DNA from: a virus
IMG/VR virus record: IMGVR_UViG_3300042430_002005
Span: 1 to 44,217 of that record
Reading direction: 5' to 3' (one strand)
Length of the DNA: 44,217 nt
In this document: positions 26,486-33,606 of the stretch, piece after piece
Position numbering within the stretch: position 1 is the stretch's first letter
How the letters are laid out: each line of letters opens with the position of its first letter
Notes under the pieces: generated by a model
What the model was told of the DNA's origin: nothing
Database searches by the model: none
Seen by the model: the letters and a program-made list of their open reading frames with translations, nothing else
Translations under genes and position numbers: made by a program

Positions 26486-26493
26486 TATATTTG
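26486..26493 (+). promoter_or_regulatory. promoter-like TATATTTG
   Basis: A perfect TAnnTTTG element four bases after the stop of the last lysis gene and about 45 bases before a strong terminator. Any transcript starting here would be only about 75 bases long. No convincing -33 element. Confidence 0.35.
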
Positions 26494-26536
26494 TAGTTCT
26501 TTAGGTTTTTTAAATTCATATTTTTTCGTGTTTGCC

Positions 26537-26572
26537 CCCAGTTAGTTTCAAACTAACTGGGTTTTTTTTTTT
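26537..26572 (+). terminator. strong intrinsic terminator of the late genes
   Basis: A perfect 11-bp stem (CCCAGTTAGTT with AACTAACTGGG), loop TCA, followed by a run of 12 T. It ends the late transcript that carries fibre and lysis genes. Confidence 0.92.
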
Positions 26573-26589
26573 GCAATAAAAAATAATTT

Positions 26590-26645
26590 AAAAAAAAGTT
26601 TAAAATTATTTTTTTAATTAAAAACTTTAAATTACATTTGCTTAA
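26590..26645 (+). promoter_or_regulatory. early promoter block A
   Basis: TACATTTG at 26633-26640 fits the Bacteroidota -7 element. Upstream lies an imperfect inverted repeat, AAGTTTAAAATTA with TAATTAAAAACTT, in the place of an operator. The whole block is repeated with few changes at 28252-28306. It precedes the gene at 26657 by 17 bases. Confidence 0.7.
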
Positions 26646-26656
26646 AACAAATCAAA

Positions 26657-26878
26657 ATGACAACAGTTGAACAATTCAGAGTAATATTTAAAGAAGAAAC
26701 AATTAAAGGTTTAAGAGATTTCGGTACAATATGGTACGATGTTAATTTTTTTGATGCTGAAAACATTATAAAAAAATACGAAAATAGAAATGGTTTTGAA
26801 ATCTTAACAAGAACAATAACAATAACAAAAGATAATAATTCTTTAAGAAATGCCATCAAAGCAAAATTTAATAACTAA
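26657..26878 (+). CDS. unknown early protein
   Basis: A 73-residue protein with mixed alpha-beta character (IWYDVNFFDAENIIKKYENR). It is the first gene behind promoter block A and overlaps the next gene by 29 bases in another frame. No family recognised. Early expression is inferred from the promoter and from its place after the late terminator. Confidence 0.6.
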   Translation: MTTVEQFRVIFKEETIKGLRDFGTIWYDVNFFDAENIIKKYENRNGFEILTRTITITKDNNSLRNAIKAKFNN

Positions 26879-27089
26879 AAGAAATGAAATACTACAATTA
26901 GCACCGAAAGAAATTGAGGTGCTAATTATTGATAGTTTAGGATTGAAAGTTGAAGTTTTTAAAAACGATAATAGCATTTTTATTTTATTACAAAGTTATC
27001 AAAGTTGTTTTAAATTAATGGAGCGGTTGCATTGGGATTTTGATTTTAGTGTTCACAAAAAAAACAATAAATACATAATTGAATTATGA
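26850..27089 (+). CDS. unknown early protein
   Basis: A 79-residue protein, helical at the N-terminus (KRNEILQLAPKEIEVLIIDS) and beta-like at the C-terminus (LHWDFDFSVHKKNNKYIIEL). It overlaps the upstream gene by 29 bases, which is longer than usual in this window, so the start could also lie further in, but no later ATG near the overlap end is evident. It runs into the next small frame with ATGA. Confidence 0.55.
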   Translation: MPSKQNLITKRNEILQLAPKEIEVLIIDSLGLKVEVFKNDNSIFILLQSYQSCFKLMERLHWDFDFSVHKKNNKYIIEL

Positions 27090-27199
27090 GAAAAATAACG
27101 CTTGAAGAAGAAATAAATATTTGGTTATTATTTTGGGGTGGAACTGCATTAGTATTTGTAGTTTTTTGGTGTATTGCTAATTTAAAAAATAAAAAATAA
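27086..27199 (+). CDS. small membrane peptide
   Basis: A 37-residue frame with acidic start (ITLEEEINIW), one hydrophobic span of about 20 residues (FWGGTALVFVVFWCIAN) and a Lys-rich end. It starts inside an ATGA overlap with the previous gene. Such short membrane peptides are frequent in phage early regions and often alter the host membrane or its proteins, but nothing specific can be said. Confidence 0.5.
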   Translation: MRKITLEEEINIWLLFWGGTALVFVVFWCIANLKNKK

Positions 27200-27242
27200 T
27201 GAAAAAACTAATAACTAATTCAAAATTAAAGAAAAAAAAATT

Positions 27243-27794
27243 ATGAAAGCAATAGAATTAAGAATTGGCAACTATGTTAATTATACAATTGATGACGATT
27301 TAGATTTAAGAAAAAAGTGGAAAGAACCAATACAAATAGATGCAGAAGACTTAGTTTGGCTGGAGCAAAATACTCAAGATAATGATTATGAGTATATCGT
27401 TCTAACTGAAGAATGGTTTTTTAAATTTGGCAACTTTTCTCGTTTAAAAACAGGGGTTTTTTCAATTTTTGAAAGTTTTATTTTCATTTATAAAAAAGCA
27501 TACGATTGCTGGTATGTCGTTTCTTCTTCAAATGAATATTTGACTAAAATTAAATACGTTCACGAATTACAAAATCTCATTTTTGCATTAAGAGAACAAG
27601 AATTAAATGTTTTGAGTGATTCTACACAAGAAATTGAAAAAATTGATCAATCATTGAGCTTGATTTATTTTGACTGTAATCACAAAACTGATTTAAAAAA
27701 ACTTGCAGAGATTGAAAGAGACTTCAATACATTCGGTTCGATAACTTATGAGCAACAACAAGAAAAAACAGCAATCTTAAATAAATACGAATGA
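27243..27794 (+). CDS. conserved Bacteroidota phage protein (ELRIGN type)
   Basis: A 183-residue protein. Its opening MKAIELRIGNYVN, followed by an acidic stretch, LTEEWFFKFG, and near residue 105 KYVHELQNLIFALREQELN, is a pattern I know from many Bacteroidota phages and prophages (typically VHQLQNLYFALTGEEL). The C-terminal 60 residues, Glu/Gln-rich, appear added. The function of this family is unknown. The leader AAAAAAAATT before ATG is typical. It overlaps the next small frame by four bases. Confidence 0.75.
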   Translation: MKAIELRIGNYVNYTIDDDLDLRKKWKEPIQIDAEDLVWLEQNTQDNDYEYIVLTEEWFFKFGNFSRLKTGVFSIFESFIFIYKKAYDCWYVVSSSNEYLTKIKYVHELQNLIFALREQELNVLSDSTQEIEKIDQSLSLIYFDCNHKTDLKKLAEIERDFNTFGSITYEQQQEKTAILNKYE

Positions 27795-27883
27795 AAAATT
27801 TTTTACAAAAGAAAAGTCCACAGATTTTATTTGCAAAATTAGCAGCAATTTATTTTCTTACTCAATTAATATTTAGATATTAA
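27791..27883 (+). CDS. 30-residue peptide
   Basis: A short frame that begins in an ATGA overlap with the preceding gene and encodes a basic N-terminus (MKNFLQKKSPQ) and a hydrophobic C-terminal half (LFAKLAAIYFLTQLIFRY). It may be a small membrane peptide. It is accepted because of the coupled start; its size makes it uncertain. Confidence 0.4.
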   Translation: MKNFLQKKSPQILFAKLAAIYFLTQLIFRY

Positions 27884-27925
27884 TAAGAGATAAAAAAACC
27901 ATTATTAACTTAAAAAAAAATAAAA

Positions 27926-28135
27926 ATGATTAAAAACCCAAAAAACGCAGGACGAAAAAAAAAGTTTAAAAAAGGAATCAAAGGATTTCTAATTAAAGAT
28001 TTACTTCCTGAACCAGTAGAACAAGAAATAAGAAATTTTATTGAAAATATTTCAAAACAATTTCTAAACACCGAAACCAAAAAATCTAAAACAAATGAAA
28101 TACTCAGAGGACCAAAAACAAAAAATAAAAAATAA
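27926..28135 (+). CDS. small basic protein, GRKK start
   Basis: A 69-residue strongly basic protein. Its start NPKNAGRKKKFKKGIKGF recalls the GRPxK/GRKK tails of small phage DNA-binding proteins, followed by a helix (LLPEPVEQEIRNFIENIS) and a basic tail. It resembles the RGGKRxFSGRKK peptides at 35978 and 36476 in spirit, though not closely. Likely nucleic acid binding. It overlaps the next frame by 41 bases. Confidence 0.5.
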   Translation: MIKNPKNAGRKKKFKKGIKGFLIKDLLPEPVEQEIRNFIENISKQFLNTETKKSKTNEILRGPKTKNKK

Positions 28136-28253
28136 AGTACCGATAAAAAAACAATTTTTTGAAACAAACAAAAATTTAAAAAAACATTATCCAGTTACGG
28201 TAAATATTGAAAACGGGTTTTATATTATAGAAAGCAAGATGAATAAAAAATAA
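28095..28253 (+). CDS. small unknown protein
   Basis: A 52-residue Lys-rich frame in a different phase from the gene it overlaps. The C-terminal half (HYPVTVNIENGFYIIESK) alternates like beta strands and is less biased than the Lys-rich N-terminal half. It ends right before promoter block B. The long overlap with its neighbour means one of the two could be spurious. Confidence 0.4.
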   Translation: MKYSEDQKQKIKNKVPIKKQFFETNKNLKKHYPVTVNIENGFYIIESKMNKK

Positions 28254-28306
28254 AAAAAAGTTTATAATTACTTTTTTAATTAAAAACTTTTAATTACATT
28301 TGCTTA
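28252..28306 (+). promoter_or_regulatory. early promoter block B (copy of block A)
   Basis: TACATTTG at 28295-28302 with upstream inverted repeat AAGTTTATAATTA and TAATTAAAAACTT (one mismatch). It is nearly the same as block A 1.66 kb upstream, including the downstream TGCTTAA. It precedes the gene at 28330. Confidence 0.7.
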
Positions 28307-28329
28307 ACAAAATTAAAAACACGAAAACT

Positions 28330-28602
28330 ATGAAATCATTACTATTTAAGTCAGCTTGGGCAATTTTCAAAATGCAAGGAATTAGCTTTTCAGAAGCTTT
28401 AAAAAAAGCTTGGGAAGTTACAAAAGATGGTCAAAAAGCCACAATTTTAAAATGCAACAAGTTAGTAAAATCTGCTGGTATAGGATTTGATACTGTTTAT
28501 TTTTTTGAATTAGTTTTCAGTTCAATTGAATTGCAAAAAATCAAAATTAGTAACTCAGGAGTGGCAAAATATTATGACCGAAAAACATTTAATAACGACT
28601 AA
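28330..28602 (+). CDS. unknown early protein, helical
   Basis: A 90-residue protein. A TTG at 28300 in the same frame would add ten residues, but it lies within the -7 promoter element, so the ATG at 28330 is preferred. Its start (LFKSAWAIFKMQGISFSEALKKAWEVTK) is very like a short domain found in many Bacteroidota phages and mobile elements, in which KxAWxxxK motifs recur in helices (for instance FSEALKKAW). Function unknown. Confidence 0.65.
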   Translation: MKSLLFKSAWAIFKMQGISFSEALKKAWEVTKDGQKATILKCNKLVKSAGIGFDTVYFFELVFSSIELQKIKISNSGVAKYYDRKTFNND

Positions 28603-28613
28603 AAGAAAAAAAA

Positions 28614-28793
28614 ATGAATTTACAAAAACAATATTATCGAAAAAAAGAACATATTTTGAAAAATGAAAAAAATCCTCTTGAAAAAGAGAATAAGCTCTTC
28701 AATATTTGGATTAATTATATCAACGAACAGAGTCAAAAAAGAGAAAAAGAAAATTTGAAATATTGTTCTGAAAAAATAAATATCAACAATTAA
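28614..28793 (+). CDS. small Lys/Glu-rich protein
   Basis: A 59-residue hydrophilic frame, probably one or two long helices (EKENKLFNIWINYINEQ). It sits between two better-supported early genes with an A-rich leader, so it is accepted. There is nothing in the sequence that points to a function. Confidence 0.45.
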   Translation: MNLQKQYYRKKEHILKNEKNPLEKENKLFNIWINYINEQSQKREKENLKYCSEKININN

Positions 28794-28806
28794 AAATTTA
28801 CAAATT

Positions 28807-29247
28807 ATGAGCAAAGATTTATTTTTACAACTTCGAGAAGAGCAAATATCTCAACTATACCCTTCGACTTTTACAAAAAAAGAAGCGCTTGTTACTGGTA
28901 GTAAATTAGCTTATACAATAATTGAAAACGGAAACGTAAGTAAACATACTGCACTTAGCAATTTGCTTCGTTTAGAAGCCGTTATTTCGTCCGCAATCGA
29001 TAATTTAAAGGAAAGTGTATCCGATCAAAAAACTACAGAAATGGGAATTGATTTTACACCGATAAACGGTAGAAAAATTGTTCAATATTCGGAAGACCCA
29101 ATATGGGTTGAACTTCAAAAAAATGTAAAAGATAGAGAAGCCTTACTAAACCTCGCTCAAAGCCAAGAAACTGCCGACTTATACGGAAATATAGTACCAA
29201 AGGTTTCAATTAAATACGGAAAAAATTCCTTAAATATTAAATTTTAA
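28807..29247 (+). CDS. unknown protein paired with annealing protein
   Basis: A 146-residue protein, helical in the first 75 residues, with the more variable C-terminus VSIKYGKNSLNIKF. It directly precedes the annealing protein gene, with two bases between. In phages such neighbours often form the recombination cassette (annealing protein plus helper). This pairing is the only hint; no nuclease motif (for example the YqaJ motif) is visible. Confidence 0.6.
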   Translation: MSKDLFLQLREEQISQLYPSTFTKKEALVTGSKLAYTIIENGNVSKHTALSNLLRLEAVISSAIDNLKESVSDQKTTEMGIDFTPINGRKIVQYSEDPIWVELQKNVKDREALLNLAQSQETADLYGNIVPKVSIKYGKNSLNIKF

Positions 29248-29249
29248 GT

Positions 29250-29813
29250 ATGATAGATAATTTAGAACTTTGGAATAAAGTCGAAAAGACTAACCCAAAA
29301 TACACGAAAAAAGCAAATGTAGGGGGTAATAATATTACTTCAATTGCTCCACAATATCAAATCAAAAATGTAACCGAGCAATTTGGAACGTATGGTAAAA
29401 CTTGGGGATTTAAAAAATTAGATTTTGATTACACTTTAGCCTCTGAATTTGGATTAGTTGTATTAGATGCAATTTTCTTTTTTCCTGATGGCGAGTTCCC
29501 AATAAAAAACGCTCAAAAGTTGTTTATGGACAACGCTAAAACAAAAATAGACGACAATTTTGCAAAGAAATTAGAAACCGATACTTTGACGAAAGCAATT
29601 TCAAAACTTGGTTTTAATGCTGATATATTTTTAGGTTTATTTGACGATGTAAAGTATTTAGCTGAGGTAACAAAAGAATTTGCAAATGCAGACAAAGAAT
29701 GGGCTACAACCGAAAATTTAAGAGGCGCAAAAGAAAAAGGATTTAGTTTTGACGACGTAAAAAAGAAATACAAAGTAAGACCAGAACAGGAGAAAGAGTT
29801 TGAGTTATTATAA
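29250..29813 (+). CDS. Rad52-like single-strand annealing protein candidate
   Basis: A 187-residue protein. Its opening LWNKVEKTNPKYTKKA, then SIAPQYQIKNVTEQFG and GKTWGFKKLDFDYTL follow the pattern of phage Sak/Rad52-like proteins (LWxxVxxTDPxYTK, then AxYxIxxATExFGPxGxGWG). These promote annealing of complementary single strands in recombination and repair of phage DNA. The C-terminal 40 residues (AKEKGFSFDDVKKKYKV) are variable as in the family. Identification is from memory of the family pattern. Confidence 0.65.
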   Translation: MIDNLELWNKVEKTNPKYTKKANVGGNNITSIAPQYQIKNVTEQFGTYGKTWGFKKLDFDYTLASEFGLVVLDAIFFFPDGEFPIKNAQKLFMDNAKTKIDDNFAKKLETDTLTKAISKLGFNADIFLGLFDDVKYLAEVTKEFANADKEWATTENLRGAKEKGFSFDDVKKKYKVRPEQEKEFELL

Positions 29814-29865
29814 TACAATAGAAGAAGCATACAAAAAAGAATTTTTAACACTTTAATTTTATACT

Positions 29866-30234
29866 ATGAATACAAACGAATTTTATTCAACAAGTTTTGC
29901 ATTGACAAGACTAAAACACGCTATTACAACCACTAAAAGTGGGCAAAAATGCCTTGTTATTCCAATTGAAGACAACTATTTGGAATTGGTTACAAACGAT
30001 AAAGGCACAGCCGTTTATATGCAAACTGATATTTGCGTTAAATCTGAAAAAGATACCAACGATAATTGGGGTTTTGTTAAGCAAAAATTGCCGTCAAAAA
30101 TTTGGAAAGAATTTGGAGCTGAAAAATCTAAAACAATTGAATTGCCATTTTTGGCTAATTTAAAAGTTTTTGGAAAAGCAGAAGAAATAAACGTTGTTGA
30201 TGCTGAAATAGTTGACGACGGATTAGATTTCTAA
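29866..30234 (+). CDS. unknown protein in recombination/replication block
   Basis: A 122-residue protein with a beta-rich middle (KCLVIPIEDNYLELVTND) and an acidic C-terminal tail ending DAEIVDDGLDF. An acidic C-terminus with terminal Phe is typical for single-strand DNA-binding proteins, which recruit partners with it. However, the body does not show a clear OB-fold signature that I recognise. It follows the annealing protein gene by 52 bases. SSB-like role is possible but unproven. Confidence 0.5.
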   Translation: MNTNEFYSTSFALTRLKHAITTTKSGQKCLVIPIEDNYLELVTNDKGTAVYMQTDICVKSEKDTNDNWGFVKQKLPSKIWKEFGAEKSKTIELPFLANLKVFGKAEEINVVDAEIVDDGLDF

Positions 30235-30245
30235 AAATTAACAAC

Positions 30246-30302
30246 AACCCACCAAAATAAACTAACAAATAACTAGGCTAGAATTTTTTTTGGTGGGTTT
30301 TA
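30246..30302 (+). terminator. hairpin with long loop, possible attenuator
   Basis: AACCCACCAAAA and TTTTGGTGGGTT form a perfect 12-bp stem around a 30-base loop, followed by a short T run and the dut gene. It could stop or reduce transcription before dut. Confidence 0.5.
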
Positions 30303-30313
30303 AAATAAAAATT

Positions 30314-30754
30314 ATGCAAGTAAAATTCATAAAAACACACCCAAATGCAGTCATACCAAAATACGCTAAAGATGGCGATGCTGGACTTGATTTAACAGCC
30401 GTTTCTTGTAAAATAATAGACACCGAACATATTAAATATAATTTTGGGATAGCCGTTGAAATCCCTACTGGTTATGTTGGGTTGATTTTTCCTAGGTCAA
30501 GCTGCTACAAAAAAAGACAACTTATGAGTAATTGCGTCGGGGTTATTGATAGCGGTTATAGAGGAGAAATTTCTACTATAATGTTAGGCACTTCGCAAGA
30601 AAGTTATGATGTAGGCGATAGAGTAGCTCAGTTGATTATAATGCCTTATCCTAACATTGAATTTGTTGAGGTTGCTAAATTATCGGAAAGCGAGCGAGGC
30701 GATAGAGGTTATGGATCAACAGGAAATAAAAACCCTTTCTTCGAACTATCTTAA
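30314..30754 (+). CDS. dut: dUTP diphosphatase
   Basis: A 146-residue trimeric dUTPase, cleaving dUTP to dUMP to keep uracil out of DNA. All five motifs are visible: DAGLDLTA (I, about residue 21), PRSSCYKK (II, about 61), GVIDSGYRGEI (III, about 78), GDRVAQLII (IV, about 104) and RGDRGYGSTG (V, about 130). A GTG eight codons upstream lies in the hairpin stem, so ATG at 30314 with an AAAATAAAAATT leader is the better start. Motif II has Cys-Tyr instead of the usual Leu-Ala. Length normal. Confidence 0.93.
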   Translation: MQVKFIKTHPNAVIPKYAKDGDAGLDLTAVSCKIIDTEHIKYNFGIAVEIPTGYVGLIFPRSSCYKKRQLMSNCVGVIDSGYRGEISTIMLGTSQESYDVGDRVAQLIIMPYPNIEFVEVAKLSESERGDRGYGSTGNKNPFFELS

Positions 30755-30766
30755 ATAAAAAATTTG

Positions 30767-30774
30767 TATATTTG
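30767..30774 (+). promoter_or_regulatory. replication operon promoter (TATATTTG)
   Basis: A perfect TAnnTTTG element 12 bases after the dut stop and about 120 bases before the next start codon. A transcript would begin near 30781, immediately before the structured leader. Confidence 0.6.
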
Positions 30775-30787
30775 CTAAAGTAATGAA

Positions 30788-30872
30788 GTGAGAAGCATTG
30801 CATATATCGAAAATATTACATAAACCCTATAAGGAAAGCGCTTCTCACAATACCGCTGACTTTATAGGGTTT
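30788..30872 (+). ncRNA. structured leader with interleaved inverted repeats (pseudoknot-like)
   Basis: Two perfect inverted repeats interlock. Arm A (GTGAGAAGC, 30788-30796) pairs with A' (GCTTCTCAC, 30840-30848). Arm B (AAACCCTATAA, 30822-30832) pairs with B' (TTATAGGGTTT, 30862-30872). The order is A, B, A', B', as in an H-type pseudoknot, or as in two alternative hairpins of which only one can form at a time. It lies in the 5' leader of the replication genes. It may be a cis-acting regulatory RNA. No known riboswitch class is recognised. Confidence 0.6.
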
Positions 30873-30894
30873 AATCGTTTAATAATTTTATCTT

Positions 30895-31137
30895 ATGGAA
30901 GAAAAAACCATTTCAATTGAAACACTCGAAAGAGTAAAAACTTTACCAAGGTTAGATTATATTGCATTTCAATTACTTGTAACTCAAAATCAAGTTAGAT
31001 GCAATATAAAATTTACAAAGCCAAGAACTATATTTTTTGATGAAGAAAAATCAGAGTTTTTGTATTTAAACCCATTCCACAAATATCTTCAAAAGTGCGG
31101 TGAATTTATTACAGAAAGTGAGGTTCAAAATGGCTAA
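30895..31137 (+). CDS. small protein, first gene of replication operon
   Basis: An 80-residue protein with a helical start (SIETLERVKTLPRLDYIAFQ) and a beta-like centre. It follows the structured leader and overlaps the initiator-like gene by eight bases. It might be a regulator of the operon or of replication. No family recognised. Confidence 0.55.
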   Translation: MEEKTISIETLERVKTLPRLDYIAFQLLVTQNQVRCNIKFTKPRTIFFDEEKSEFLYLNPFHKYLQKCGEFITESEVQNG

Positions 31138-31807
31138 AGAATTACCATATTTTAAATTCGAGCCAAACCAATGGGAAAACGGTAATATCCAAATGCTTTC
31201 AAGAGAAGATAAGGGACTGTTTATTGATTTGTGTTCTATGTATTGGTCAAGAACTGGAGATGTGCCTTTTAAACTAGCAATTCAAAAGTTATGCGCTGGC
31301 AATGCGACCGCATTAAATCCGCTTTGCGAAGATAAAATAATTGAAATAATAGATAGCAATATTTATATAAAATTTCTAAGCGAACAGCTTAATGAATTTG
31401 AAGATACGAGCAAACAAAATTCAAAAAATGCCAAAGAAGGTTGGGTAAAACGTCGTAAACAAAGGGAGGAAAGCGAGCGCAATGCGACCGCATTAAATCC
31501 GCAATGCGAAAACGATGCCATAAGAGAAGAGAAGAGAAGAGAAGAGAAGATAAAAGAAGAGAAAATAAAAGAAGAGAAAAGAGTAAATAAATTTACTCCT
31601 CCCACAATTTTAGAAGTTGAGGTTTATTTTGTCGAAAATGGATATAGCAAACAATCAGGGGCAAAAGCCTTTAATTATTATAACGTTGCGGATTGGAAAG
31701 ATAGCAACGGCAAACAGGTTAGGAATTGGAAGCAGAAAATGCAGTCTGTTTGGTTTAAAGACGAAAATAAAATAAATGTCAAACCTTTCTTTGATTCACC
31801 AGCATAA
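31130..31807 (+). CDS. replication initiator-like protein (DUF1376/Lin1244 type)
   Basis: A 225-residue protein. A start 30 bases upstream is possible, but MAKELPYFKFEPNQW is the typical opening. Residues 1-110 match the DUF1376/Lin1244-like N-terminal winged helix of phage replication proteins (QMLSREDKGLFIDLCSMYW). Residues 125-160 are a low-complexity Arg/Glu/Lys linker. The C-terminal 65 residues (VEVYFVENGYSKQSGAKAF, then WKDSNGKQVRNWKQKM) match the domain known from such proteins near helicase loaders. It carries two copies of the repeat NATALNPxCE, encoded by a near-perfect 30-base DNA repeat. Confidence 0.75.
   Translation: MAKELPYFKFEPNQWENGNIQMLSREDKGLFIDLCSMYWSRTGDVPFKLAIQKLCAGNATALNPLCEDKIIEIIDSNIYIKFLSEQLNEFEDTSKQNSKNAKEGWVKRRKQREESERNATALNPQCENDAIREEKRREEKIKEEKIKEEKRVNKFTPPTILEVEVYFVENGYSKQSGAKAFNYYNVADWKDSNGKQVRNWKQKMQSVWFKDENKINVKPFFDSPA
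31301..31330 (+). repeat. iteron-like repeat, copy 1
   Basis: Begins with AATGCGACCGCATT, a 6+2+6 palindrome, followed by AAATCCGC and TTTGCGAA. It recurs at 31481 with two changes in 30 bases. Both copies are exactly 180 bases apart and inside the initiator-like gene. Confidence 0.6.
31481..31510 (+). repeat. iteron-like repeat, copy 2
   Basis: The same palindrome AATGCGACCGCATT and AAATCCGC, then AATGCGAA. Immediately downstream (31518-31590) lies a purine-only or nearly purine-only tract made of AAGAG units, then an AT-rich stretch. This is the layout of phage origins that lie inside the initiator gene. Confidence 0.6.
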
Positions 31808-33597
31808 TGAAAAATATACACAATTGGTCATTAATTGAGACAACAAAGGTTTCAGGAACTGCAAAAATAAAATGTCCTATTTGCACACCAACAAGAAAAA
31901 ACAAAACCGATAAATCATTAATGGTTTGGTTTAACAATGGTACAGCAAAATGTTTTAATGATTCGTGTAACGCTTTATTTTTTCGTGATAGTATTGAAAA
32001 ATCGGTAAAAGAAAACAATTATACTTTGCCAGTTCAAAATTGGAAAAATTATACCTCGCTGTCCGATGCACTTATAAAATATTGCGAAATAGAACGCAAA
32101 ATAAATCAATTCACTTTAAAGCATTTTGAGGTAACAGAAGAGAAATTTTATCAACCTGCATTGCAAAAAGAAGTTAACAATATTGTTTTTAATTATTTTG
32201 AAAGTGAAACTTTGGTTAATAAAAAATACCGTTCAGGTAACAAAAAATTCACACAATCAAAAAATGGTAAACCAATTTTCTACAATATAAATTCAATTAT
32301 TGGCGAAAAAAGTTGCTACATTGTGGAGGGAGAATTTGATGTTTTGGCACTTTATGAAATTGGAATAAAAAATGTGATTTCAATTCCGAACGGTGCAAAT
32401 GATAATGACAATTATTGGGTTAATTCTGAAAAATACCTTTCCGAAATTGAAAAATTTTATATTGCTACTGATAACGACGAAAGCGGAAACAATGTAGCGG
32501 AAAAGATAGCGCAAAGGCTTGGACGTTACCGATGCGTTCGTATTTTATTTGAAAACAAAGATGCAAACGGAGATTTAATTGCAGGAATTTTAAACGAAAG
32601 TATTTACAAAATTAAAAAATACCCAATTTCAGGAACTTTCACATCTGTAGATTTACAGGATAAAATGATTACTCTTTACGAAAATGGTTTACCAAGTTGT
32701 TTGGAGGTTAAAAATAAATCATTTGGGGACTTTAATAAGATTTTCAAATTAATGCTTGGTCACCTTTGTGTTGGTACTGGAATACCATCACACGGAAAAT
32801 CAAATTTTACTGAATGGTTAGTTTTGAATTATCTTTTAGAAAACGATTTAAAAGCAAGTTTTTTCAGTCCGGAACATCAACCGATGGAATTGCATATGAG
32901 TAGTTTTTGCCAAAAAATTATAGGTAAAAATTATTTTTATGGTACAAATGAAAACCCAAAATGTTCTAAAGATGAGGTTTTGCAGTTTATTAATTGGTCC
33001 AACGAAAAATTATATTTGACTTCGCCAGATGCAGGTGATTTTGCAAATTGGGACTGGTTAATGGATAAATTTAAAGAGCAACTTTTTAATTTCGGAATAA
33101 ATATTTTCGTAATTGATGCTTATAATAAAGTGGAACATACAGGAAACAGAACCGAAAGGGAAAATATATCAAAAGTACTTTCACGTTTGGCATCGTTTGC
33201 TCAACAAAATAACGTTTTGATTATTTTGGTAGCGCACCCGACCAAAATGAAAAAAGAAAACGGAATTTACGAAAAACCTACCTTATACGATGTATCTGGT
33301 AGTGCTGACTTCAGAAACCAAACGCACGATGGTTTTTGTGTCTATCGATATTTCGGAGACGATGGTTATACCACTTTTACGAATTTAAAAATAAAATATA
33401 TCTTTCAGGGAGAAATAGGAAAAACAGTAGATTTCAATTATCATATACAATCTGGAAGATACTACGTGAATCAACCACAAACAAATAATTTGCTAGAAAA
33501 TAGCGAAATTTTAGAACTTAAAGAACGTTTAGTTTATGGGAGTTTGACTGATGCTTTTGGCGATATTTACAGCGATTCCGACGAAATTTTATTTTAA
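31807..33597 (+). CDS. DNA primase-helicase (Toprim + DnaB-like)
   Basis: A 596-residue bifunctional protein like T7 gp4 and Twinkle. Zinc ribbon at about 18-60 (IKCPICTPTRK, then KCFNDSCNALF). Toprim at about 170-270 with CYIVEGEFDVLAL and YIATDNDESGN. Helicase domain with Walker A GIPSHGKSNF at about 327 and Walker B FVIDAYNKVE at about 433; VAHPTKM near 476 is the sensor-type motif. It makes primers and unwinds DNA at the phage fork. The start overlaps the stop of the initiator gene (TAATG). No DNA polymerase follows, so host polymerase is probably used. Confidence 0.9.
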   Translation: MKNIHNWSLIETTKVSGTAKIKCPICTPTRKNKTDKSLMVWFNNGTAKCFNDSCNALFFRDSIEKSVKENNYTLPVQNWKNYTSLSDALIKYCEIERKINQFTLKHFEVTEEKFYQPALQKEVNNIVFNYFESETLVNKKYRSGNKKFTQSKNGKPIFYNINSIIGEKSCYIVEGEFDVLALYEIGIKNVISIPNGANDNDNYWVNSEKYLSEIEKFYIATDNDESGNNVAEKIAQRLGRYRCVRILFENKDANGDLIAGILNESIYKIKKYPISGTFTSVDLQDKMITLYENGLPSCLEVKNKSFGDFNKIFKLMLGHLCVGTGIPSHGKSNFTEWLVLNYLLENDLKASFFSPEHQPMELHMSSFCQKIIGKNYFYGTNENPKCSKDEVLQFINWSNEKLYLTSPDAGDFANWDWLMDKFKEQLFNFGINIFVIDAYNKVEHTGNRTERENISKVLSRLASFAQQNNVLIILVAHPTKMKKENGIYEKPTLYDVSGSADFRNQTHDGFCVYRYFGDDGYTTFTNLKIKYIFQGEIGKTVDFNYHIQSGRYYVNQPQTNNLLENSEILELKERLVYGSLTDAFGDIYSDSDEILF

Positions 33598-33606
33598 AAA
33601 AAAACC

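Noticed and set aside
27199-27246. 15-residue frame MKKLITNSKLKKKKL
   Set aside because: Too short and within an A-rich leader; probably only part of the leader of the gene at 27243.
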